Assembly: GCA_945888625.1 (NCBI GenBank)
Contig: CAMDAH010000004.1
Location: 1-64,000, forward strand
DNA: 64,000 nt
Direction: 5' to 3'
From: Chryseobacterium gleum
GTDB taxonomy: Bacteria; Bacteroidota; Bacteroidia; Flavobacteriales_D; Crocinitomicaceae
The position numbers and the translations under genes are program-made. The notes under the pieces were generated by a model. The model was not told the DNA's origin. It saw nothing but the letters and a program-made list of their open reading frames with translations, and made no database searches. Below are positions 57,882 to 64,000 of this stretch, one piece after another. Position 1 is the first letter of the stretch. Every line of letters starts with the position of its first letter.

Positions 57882-58216
57882 TTCTTACGACTAGCTTTGT
57901 AGGGACTTTTGTTTTGAATTTTATTTAGGGCATCAACTAACGGATATAATTTAGGCTGGATTTCTGTAATAAATAGATGGTAATCTTTCGAATACGCTTC
58001 ATTGGTGGTGTCAATGGCATTTTTTATGTACTTCCAAGCAGCATCTTCTTCTAGTAAGGCATCCAACTCGCTGCGATGTTTCAACTAATATATAAAATCT
58101 TCCAAGGAAGTTATTTCTTTATTTATCAGGTCATCATAATATACGGAAACGGATTCAAATGAATCTATTTTTAAGTTATCTGCTAGAAAAATGTGAGGAT
58201 TTTTTGTTACGTTCAT
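57878..58216 (-). pseudogene. M3-family oligoendopeptidase, N-terminal remnant with in-frame stop
   Basis: Two short reading pieces are in the same frame, separated by one TAG codon (58085-58087). From the ATG at 58216 the first reads NPHIFLADNLKIDSFESVSV ... SLEDFIY; after the stop it continues LKHRSELDALLEEDAAW ... TEIQPKLYPLVDALNK. Together they match the N-terminal lobe of M3B oligoendopeptidases, where a tryptophan normally stands before LKxRSELDALLEED, so TGG to TAG is the simplest change. Only ~110 of the usual ~550-600 residues remain: the frame ends at 57878, and the zinc motif HEXXH and everything after it are missing because the FISUMP gene begins there. A dead gene fragment. Confidence 0.8.
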
Positions 58217-58264
58217 TTTTAAAATTAAGAGTTTTAAAATAGATTTATTTATCGAAAAATGGTC

Positions 58265-58291
58265 AAAAAAAAAGCACCCGAAGGTGCTTTT
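58265..58291 (-). terminator. Terminator after the SprB-repeat gene
   Basis: AAAAGCACC (58270-58278), loop CGAA, GGTGCTTTT (58283-58291), with further A residues on the left that form the U-tract on the minus strand. It directly follows the gene ending at 58308. Confidence 0.85.
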
Positions 58292-58307
58292 CATAAGGTT
58301 TGTTTTA

Positions 58308-61300
58308 TTATTCTTTTATGAACTTTACCACACACGCTTTATTGTTATTATAAATACCTAAGAAGTAAGGTCCGGCAGCCAATTTTTTACTCATTTCAAT
58401 GGTGTTTTTAGCACTGCCATTTTGTGCACCAAGTTTGAATTCAGAAACAACTTGGCCTTGCATATTAAATAATTTGCAGTTGACCACATCTCCAATTACT
58501 CCGTCAATTTGTAAGTCAAATGTTCCATTGTTTGGATTGGGGTAAAGTAAGTTAACTTGAAGACTAGAATTGTTATTTTCTTCAATTCCTTGAATCGCCT
58601 CAATAACTACAGTGGTAGTAGAAATACACCCATTGTTATCTTGAATGTAGCAGGTATAGGTGCCTGAAAAAAGCATGGAGAATAATGACCCTGAATAGTA
58701 ATTTGTTCCGTTGATACTGTACGTATAGGGTGCAAGACCTCCTGAACCAGTTAGGGTAATTGTTCCATTGTTCCATGAAGCTGGGGTAGATACAGCTGCA
58801 ACTGATATAGCACTTGGTTCTACCACTGTCGTCGTGTAGGTCGATTGACATCCATTTACATCTTTCACTGTGACAGTGTACGTTCCCGGTGCTAAACCTG
58901 TAAATTGAGTGTTTGACGAAAAGTTAGTCCCATCAATACTATAGGTATATGGTGCGGTACCACCAGACGCTAATGCTGTAACCATTCCATCATTCATTCC
59001 GAAACAAGAAACGGTGCTTGGGGAAGCTGTTGCCACTAAAGCCGATGGTTGGTTAATGGTAATTGATGTGCTTCCAATACATCCTGCGGCATCTTTTGCA
59101 TAAAAAACATAGGTACCTGCAGCTAAGTTGGTAAACGTTCCCGATGCCACATAGGTAATTCCATTTGAGGAGTAGGTATAAGCACTTTGTCCACCACTTG
59201 CTGTAAGTTGAATAGATGCATTTTGCTGCCCGTTGCATAATACGTTACTTATTTGATTGGACGCTACAGCTATTTGTGTAATAGTGGATAATTGGATGCT
59301 ACCTGTTCCTGCACATCCTGCATTATCCGTTACCGAATAGGTAATTAATCCTGGCGCTAAACTTGAAAACACACCACTTCCTTGATTAGCACCGCCATTA
59401 ATAGCATAGACATAAGGTGAAACACCACCGCTAACACTGATCGTAATTTGACCATTATTAACAGTGCAACCCGGTGCCGTATTAATGACCGTACTAACTA
59501 ACAAGGTAGAAGTACCCGCAGTTATAACAGCAACCTTCGCGTCGTTACATGTGTTTTCATCAGGGGTAGTGGCATTTACTGAAATAGAAGTTGCAGTAAT
59601 AGTATTGGGGCCTGCAACTAATCCTGAAACAGTTATAAAAATGGTGTCTTTTGCGCCTACACTTGTTAATTGATTAGATGAATAATTTACATTGGTAACT
59701 GCACCCGCGCCAACTTGCCAACTAAAACTTCCTGTTGTAATAGGATTCGTTCCTCTGTTTTCAATAACAACACCAACTTGAGCGGTAGAACCACAAATTG
59801 CTGCGCCATTCACAGGATAAACAGCAACAACCATTGCATCCGTTGCTTCAGGGTTCATTCGAATAGCTGATACACTGGATTTTGTTGCAGCGCTATAATA
59901 AACGCCTGTGAAATAAAATGTTTGACCATCAAAATCATCGATTGACATGTGGTGATAATCTCCCCACCTTGTATTACCTGTTTTGGATCCTGTTCCAGCA
60001 ATAATGGTCGTTTCAGTCATGGTCATTTGTCCAAGTGGGTCACACGGCTTTCTACCAGTCATTTTTAAACTTGGGAAATCACCAGCAGTATTGCTAGAGG
60101 TAGAATAAGCCATGATAATATTACCATATTTATCAATGTTAATTGCTGGCATCCAACGGTTAGTAGTGGTTCCTGGTGCATAGGTGCCTTCTTGGTAAAG
60201 ACTCCAAGTACCAAGGCTTCCTGTAGCTCTTCTAATTTCAACCCAACGCACCCCAGAACGATCAGCACCATTAACATCTGTTGATAAACAAAGCACCATT
60301 GATTGGTGGGTATCAAAAATTCGCATGGGCGCTTTAAACATAACCGTTTCCCTTAATGGATCCAATTTAACTGTCGTGCCAGGTTGAGGGACGCACGTAA
60401 AGCTCGTTAAACCACATAATTTAGAATCAATTTCTGCGATTGAAATATCTTGCGTTTTAGCAACTGTTGCTGTACTCGCCACCCAGTTAATTGTCATTTC
60501 CCATAATTCAATCCAATCATTAGTTGGGCTGTCGGGCGAACCATTTGAATGCGACTCATCATCTCTATGACGAACAAATAGTGGCTTCATACCAACTGGT
60601 GCCGCAATATCTCCTTCTATATCAACAGGGGTAATCGATTGAAAACCAAAGCCATTCAGTGAGTAGCCTATATCGACTCCTATAAATGGGGAAGATGTTC
60701 CTGCTAATAAACTGCTAAGTTTCATAGCGTAAATGGTAGGTGGACCTCCTTCATTTGTAGAGACAAGAAAGGCATCTGAGGTTGGGCAAAAACTCCACTT
60801 TGGATAATCTGGAAAACTTGGACAAGTAAATTGGTAAGTAAAATAGGCACCTTGAGGATTACTTGTTTGTGAAACATGGAGCAGTAACTTATTTCCAGAA
60901 GATGAAAACTCCATTAAAAACCATCTTTTTGTAGGTTTATAAAATAATACAATTGGATCACCTAAGCCTGTTGGTCCACCTAATGTTTGCATTGTTAACG
61001 AACTTGCTACGATAGCTCCGGTTGATTTATTGAAAATTCGATATACTGCACCACCACCTGAGTTAGTTGATTGTATAGCGACTGTACTATCGGCATCTAC
61101 AGTTGGATCCGGAGGTGATAAATTTTGACCGAGACCGGTACCTTGCCAAAGAACAGTTGCGCTGGTTGTTTTTTGTAGATTTTCGTGTTGTTGCCATACC
61201 CAGTCAATGTTGTGACTAGGCGATTGGTCAACTTGAATAAGGTCTCTTCCTTTAAAATTTGGTTTAATAACGATGTTTTTAGGTGTTACTTCATCTTTAT

Positions 61301-61415
61301 TGGCAGGTACCAAATAACTAGTTGTTGGTGTGAAATTCCCGTAAAATGTGGATGTTTGAGATTTCGCAAAGTGAAAGATAAAAAGGAGAATAGTGGATAG
61401 TAAAAGTTTATTCAT
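58308..61415 (-). CDS. T9SS-secreted protein with SprB repeats
   Basis: About 1035 residues from the ATG at 61415 (MNKLLLSTILLFIFHFAKSQ, signal peptide); an upstream in-frame ATG at 61448 is inside the promoter region. Residues ~90-530 are a large domain that may be a beta-propeller-like or glycosidase-like fold (FLMEFSSSGNKLLLHVSQTSN; TGRKPCDPLGQMTMTE); I do not recognise it firmly. Then a CARDB-like domain (~535-640) and four or five SprB-type repeats (~640-960) of the form GG-x-APYTYSIDG-x-NF ... GLAPGTYTVTVKDVNGC. The end (LLYPNPNNGTFDLQIDG ... ACVVKFIKE) is a type A T9SS sorting domain. Probably on the cell surface. SprB itself is a gliding adhesin; this protein is much smaller. Confidence 0.88.
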   Translation of the reverse strand: MNKLLLSTILLFIFHFAKSQTSTFYGNFTPTTSYLVPANKDEVTPKNIVIKPNFKGRDLIQVDQSPSHNIDWVWQQHENLQKTTSATVLWQGTGLGQNLSPPDPTVDADSTVAIQSTNSGGGAVYRIFNKSTGAIVASSLTMQTLGGPTGLGDPIVLFYKPTKRWFLMEFSSSGNKLLLHVSQTSNPQGAYFTYQFTCPSFPDYPKWSFCPTSDAFLVSTNEGGPPTIYAMKLSSLLAGTSSPFIGVDIGYSLNGFGFQSITPVDIEGDIAAPVGMKPLFVRHRDDESHSNGSPDSPTNDWIELWEMTINWVASTATVAKTQDISIAEIDSKLCGLTSFTCVPQPGTTVKLDPLRETVMFKAPMRIFDTHQSMVLCLSTDVNGADRSGVRWVEIRRATGSLGTWSLYQEGTYAPGTTTNRWMPAINIDKYGNIIMAYSTSSNTAGDFPSLKMTGRKPCDPLGQMTMTETTIIAGTGSKTGNTRWGDYHHMSIDDFDGQTFYFTGVYYSAATKSSVSAIRMNPEATDAMVVAVYPVNGAAICGSTAQVGVVIENRGTNPITTGSFSWQVGAGAVTNVNYSSNQLTSVGAKDTIFITVSGLVAGPNTITATSISVNATTPDENTCNDAKVAVITAGTSTLLVSTVINTAPGCTVNNGQITISVSGGVSPYVYAINGGANQGSGVFSSLAPGLITYSVTDNAGCAGTGSIQLSTITQIAVASNQISNVLCNGQQNASIQLTASGGQSAYTYSSNGITYVASGTFTNLAAGTYVFYAKDAAGCIGSTSITINQPSALVATASPSTVSCFGMNDGMVTALASGGTAPYTYSIDGTNFSSNTQFTGLAPGTYTVTVKDVNGCQSTYTTTVVEPSAISVAAVSTPASWNNGTITLTGSGGLAPYTYSINGTNYYSGSLFSMLFSGTYTCYIQDNNGCISTTTVVIEAIQGIEENNNSSLQVNLLYPNPNNGTFDLQIDGVIGDVVNCKLFNMQGQVVSEFKLGAQNGSAKNTIEMSKKLAAGPYFLGIYNNNKACVVKFIKE

Positions 61416-61433
61416 AGCTAAATTTTTAAGTTT

Positions 61434-61441
61434 CAAATATA
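61434..61441 (-). promoter_or_regulatory. Promoter -7 box (TATATTTG) for the SprB-repeat gene
   Basis: An exact TAnnTTTG match on the minus strand, 18 nt before the ATG at 61415. It faces away from the yaaA box at 61461-61468. Confidence 0.4.
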
Positions 61442-61460
61442 AAAACAATTTATAGTATGG

Positions 61461-61468
61461 TATGTTTG
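61461..61468 (+). promoter_or_regulatory. Promoter -7 box (TATGTTTG) for yaaA
   Basis: An exact TAnnTTTG match 36 nt before the TTG start of yaaA at 61505. Confidence 0.4.
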
Positions 61469-61504
61469 AAGTCGCTAGATTATTAATTTTACTGAAAATT
61501 TAAT

Positions 61505-62257
61505 TTGAAAATAATACTATCACCAACAAAGACCTTACAATTTCATCCTTCATTTAAAGGGGAAACAACGAGTGAATTACTGTTTTTTTCTGAAGCTTCT
61601 AAGATAATGAAGTCACTGCATAAATTAAAAGTGGATGAAATTAAGGACTTGATGGGGATATCTTCAAAAATTGCCGAAGAATGTTACAGTTGGAATAAAG
61701 AGTGGCTCTACAATCATGAAAAAAATAGTAATTTATTTCCTGCTATTTCCATGTTTTCAGGGGAGGTCTATCGTTCCTTTGATTATGCCACATTGACACC
61801 CAAGCAATTAGCGCTTGCCAATGACCGAATTCTTATCTTATCTGGTCTTTATGGAGTATTACGTCCTTTAGATTTGGTTTCTCCCTATCGTTTAGAAATG
61901 AAAACCAAGTATAATTGGAAAAAAGATTGTTCTTCTCTCTATCAATTTTGGGCAGATCGTCCAAGCCATCTTCTTAAAGAAAGTCCCATTATTGTGAATT
62001 TGGCATCGCAAGAATATTTCGCTGCACTGGATGTAAAGAAAATTAAGGGACGCATCATAACGCCTGTTTTTAAAGAAAAACAAAACGGAACATTAAAAAT
62101 GGTCATGATGTACGCCAAGAATGCGCGCGGTAAAATGGCTCGTTTTCTAATTCAAAATGAGTTAAGTGACATCAATGACCTGAAGAAATACAATATAGAC
62201 GCTTATGCGTATGATCCCATCCATTCAACGGAAGACGAATGGTGTTTTGTGCGTTAA
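61505..62257 (+). CDS. yaaA: Peroxide stress protein YaaA (UPF0246)
   Basis: A 250-residue protein of the YaaA/DUF328 family, which lowers free iron and protects DNA during peroxide stress. Family motifs: KIILSPTKTL at the start, AISMFSGEVYRSFDY, ILSGLYGVLRPLDLVSPYRLEM, NLASQEYF and NARGKMARFLI. The start codon is TTG (61505), because the conserved N-terminus KIILSPTKTL begins right after it and there is no ATG nearby. It diverges from the SprB-repeat gene and converges on the FAD oxidoreductase gene, 12 bp apart. Confidence 0.93.
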   Translation: MKIILSPTKTLQFHPSFKGETTSELLFFSEASKIMKSLHKLKVDEIKDLMGISSKIAEECYSWNKEWLYNHEKNSNLFPAISMFSGEVYRSFDYATLTPKQLALANDRILILSGLYGVLRPLDLVSPYRLEMKTKYNWKKDCSSLYQFWADRPSHLLKESPIIVNLASQEYFAALDVKKIKGRIITPVFKEKQNGTLKMVMMYAKNARGKMARFLIQNELSDINDLKKYNIDAYAYDPIHSTEDEWCFVR

Positions 62258-62269
62258 TGAACGTTCAAT

Positions 62270-63397
62270 TTAATCAATGAGTTCACTTAATTGCTGACCA
62301 ACAGCCGCACCAATAGCGACACCCATTCCACCCATTCTTACCCCTGCATAAACATTTGGACTAATTTTTTTGATTATAGGTTGTTTAGATGCACCAATTC
62401 CCATGATTCCAGACCAAGCGTAATCTATTTCGAATGATAAGTTGGGCAGAATGACGTCCTTTAAGAGCGTTTTAAGCACGGCTTGAATATTTTCAGTAGT
62501 TTCAATTGCTGTAGTAGTTTCACCCGTAATATCAGTATTTCGTCCACCGCCGAGTAAAATTCTATTATTTATGGACCTGAAATAATAATATCCTTTATCC
62601 ATATGGAAGGTACTATTCAAGGAGAGATTAGGAATTGGTTTTGTAATGATTACTTGAGCACGCGCAGGAACAACATCCTCATCGATGAGCTGAGAAGCAA
62701 AACCATTGGAACAGATGATCAATCGGTCAGCTTTCATTTCGCCAATATTTAGATCAAGTAAAAGTACAAGTGCTGAAGATTCATAGCCTTGACATTCAAT
62801 GCCAAATAAAATGGTAATGCCCAATTGAATCGCTTTTTGGTGTAATTGCTCAATTAGTTTTCCGGTATTTAAGCTACCTTCAAATTGATTGAAGTAGGCA
62901 TGTTTAATTCCTTTAAAGCCAAATAGTTGTGTTATTTTTTTTTCTTCTGAAAAGGTATGCTTACTTTTAGTTATATGTTGTATCGAAGTATTGAGGTAAT
63001 TAATATAGGCAGTGTCTATTTCGGCCTCAGATGATATAATTAAGTCGTAAGATCCGCAGGGAAAATAATCAATTTTCTTTGGGTCTACCAATTCAAATAG
63101 TGTTTTCAAACCTTCATAACGCATATCAACTGTTTCCCAAACTTCGTTTGCTGGAATTGTTTTTAGATCTTCCTGTAATTCACTCGGACTACCAAAACAG
63201 GCAAATCCAGCATTCTTGGTACTCGCGCCACTTGGTAAATACCCTTTTTCGAGTACTAAAACTTTCCATTTAGGGTATTTACGCTTTATTGCTATGGCAG
63301 TGGATAAACCAACGATGCCAGCTCCTACAATTACTGCATCAAGTCCTTCGAAGTAAGTCGTTCTTTCCCAATAACTTAGTTGGTTTATAGGCAACAT
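62270..63397 (-). CDS. FAD-dependent oxidoreductase (DAO family)
   Basis: A 375-residue flavoprotein of the D-amino-acid/glycine oxidase (DAO) family. The FAD Rossmann motif DAVIVGAGIVGLSTAIAIKRK lies at ~20-40, after a ~19-residue lead that is common in this subgroup (SYWERTTYF). It is followed by VLVLEKGYLPSGASTKNAGFACFG, in which the SGAST-x-NAG segment contacts the flavin, and a C-terminal ...GVRMGGMGVAIGAAVGQQLSEL. The substrate is probably an amine or amino acid but is not determined. It is divergent from the next gene, with mirrored promoter boxes in the spacer. Confidence 0.88.
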   Translation of the reverse strand: MLPINQLSYWERTTYFEGLDAVIVGAGIVGLSTAIAIKRKYPKWKVLVLEKGYLPSGASTKNAGFACFGSPSELQEDLKTIPANEVWETVDMRYEGLKTLFELVDPKKIDYFPCGSYDLIISSEAEIDTAYINYLNTSIQHITKSKHTFSEEKKITQLFGFKGIKHAYFNQFEGSLNTGKLIEQLHQKAIQLGITILFGIECQGYESSALVLLLDLNIGEMKADRLIICSNGFASQLIDEDVVPARAQVIITKPIPNLSLNSTFHMDKGYYYFRSINNRILLGGGRNTDITGETTTAIETTENIQAVLKTLLKDVILPNLSFEIDYAWSGIMGIGASKQPIIKKISPNVYAGVRMGGMGVAIGAAVGQQLSELID

Positions 63398-63435
63398 TTT
63401 TTTTATTATGTAATTATCCTCAAATTTGTACTTAA

Positions 63436-63469
63436 CAAAGTTAATGAATTGTATTTCTTGTTAACTTTG
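63436..63469. promoter_or_regulatory. Mirrored divergent -7 boxes (CAAAGTTAA ... TTAACTTTG)
   Basis: CAAAGTTAA (63436-63444) and TTAACTTTG (63461-63469) are exact inverses, 16 nt apart. Each contains TAACTTTG, a TAnnTTTG -7 box, on the strand that reads outward: the left one towards the FAD gene (ATG at 63397), the right one towards the gene starting at 63492. Either a back-to-back promoter pair or a binding site for a dimeric regulator. Confidence 0.45.
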
Positions 63470-63491
63470 AAAAAGCTAATTATTTAATTCG

Positions 63492-64000
63492 ATGAAAGTA
63501 CCAGTTTTGGTTTTTTTAGTATTGTTAATCGGGCGTTTCAATGCCCAAATGATTGATATTATCATTCCAGGTTCGGTTAATAACTATGAAACCAAGGCCA
63601 ATATTTTTGGATCGACGCTATATTTAGTTCAGGATGGTGTCACATTGTCAAAAACAATCACGAGTAGTACAGGTGAGTACAATATTACAGGAAAGGTGAA
63701 TAAAAACATCCCCTTTGAATTGATTATATCAAAGCCTAATTACATATCAAAAAAAGTTTATTTTGATTTTAAAACCATTACTTCGAATGGCAAAGACTTT
63801 AGTGTCCAAGCAGTCGCAGAACTTGTCGTGGAGTTATTTGCAGTAAAAAAAGGGGTGTCTATTGTAACAGCTGCCACCGACTATGCTGAGAAATTTACTT
63901 GGGATAACGATCAAAAAATTGCCGTACCCGACGAAAATTATAAAAAATTATCTGATGAAAAGATAATCAACTTCTACAAGGATGCGGAAAAAAATGCATT
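63492..64000 (+). CDS. Exported protein with carboxypeptidase-regulatory-like domain, 5' part
   Basis: The gene starts at the ATG at 63492 and stays open to the window edge, so the first 169 residues are visible. They begin with a signal peptide (MKVPVLVFLVLLIGRFNAQ). A beta-sandwich with the carboxypeptidase-regulatory-like pattern follows (STLYLVQDGVTLSKTITSST, GEYNITGKV, PFELIISKPNYISKKVYFDF). A charged segment continues to the edge. Such N-termini occur in Bacteroidota outer-membrane and OmpA-type proteins; the rest of the gene is needed to decide. Confidence 0.7.
   Translation, partial: MKVPVLVFLVLLIGRFNAQMIDIIIPGSVNNYETKANIFGSTLYLVQDGVTLSKTITSSTGEYNITGKVNKNIPFELIISKPNYISKKVYFDFKTITSNGKDFSVQAVAELVVELFAVKKGVSIVTAATDYAEKFTWDNDQKIAVPDENYKKLSDEKIINFYKDAEKNA

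Noticed and set aside
58085..58087. TAG read as pyrrolysine or read-through codon in the M3 remnant
   Set aside because: The rest of the enzyme is missing and no pyrrolysine genes are seen; a nonsense mutation is simpler.
57878..58294. Two separate small genes (68 and 69 codons)
   Set aside because: They are in one frame, joined by a stop, and together match one peptidase; the first 26 codons of the upstream piece run from the terminator side and are not family-like.
58636..59238. DNA-level repeats or a CRISPR-like array in the SprB-repeat gene
   Set aside because: The similarity is at protein level (SprB repeats of about 80 residues) with no short identical direct repeats and spacers.

Overview
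The window looks like a chromosomal segment of a low-GC Bacteroidota, most likely order Flavobacteriales. Signs of this are: a short 288-aa primary sigma factor; promoter boxes of the Bacteroidota type (TAnnTTTG) in front of about half the genes; a long-form GAPDH with an N-terminal extension; a serine palmitoyltransferase for sphingolipids; a primase that has lost its zinc ligands; a short CarB; SprB-type repeats; and three secreted proteins ending in type IX secretion (T9SS) sorting domains. No rRNA, tRNA, CRISPR array, prophage or insertion sequence was found.

Layout. 1-172 is the end of an M28 peptidase gene, followed by a terminator and palindromic repeats. 450-16032 is a leftward block: two poorly known exported or membrane proteins, an M61 peptidase, an ABC-F ATPase, a compact cluster (BatA-like protein, dihydroorotase-like protein, methyltransferase), an FAD/NAD(P) protein, a TPR protein and gyrA. 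clpC diverges from gyrA. Another leftward block holds serine palmitoyltransferase, GAPDH, the primary sigma factor and an HtrA protease. 24483-29255 runs rightward (dapF, GNAT, mltG, glycosylasparaginase, membrane protein). 29384-35655 has two large T9SS cargo genes around a small lipoprotein. 35809-41230 is a rightward run: DUF58, polyprenyl synthase, MORN lipoprotein, dnaG, MscS. It meets pdxJ head-on. 41975-45425 is CBS protein, nadK and two PPIases. Then come a DUF4159 protein, a tiny Cys-rich protein, carB, a flippase, a beta-barrel-like protein, an acyl-CoA carboxylase beta subunit, a dicarboxylate/amino-acid symporter, HU, a CrtD-like desaturase, a FISUMP lipoprotein, a broken M3 peptidase, a SprB-repeat T9SS protein, yaaA, an FAD oxidoreductase and the start of an exported protein.

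Most of the content is housekeeping (replication, transcription, proteolysis, protein folding, cofactor, pyrimidine, lysine/peptidoglycan and isoprenoid metabolism) mixed with envelope and secretion genes. I did not find a convincing new multi-gene system. The points most worth a second look are: several genes whose promoter box sits only 4-6 nt before a secure start codon (likely leaderless mRNAs); a single-codon nonsense, 3'-truncated oligoendopeptidase remnant; a scattered family of TCCG-palindromes; and lineage-type losses of canonical residues in DnaG, the dihydroorotase-like protein and the ABC-F ATPase.
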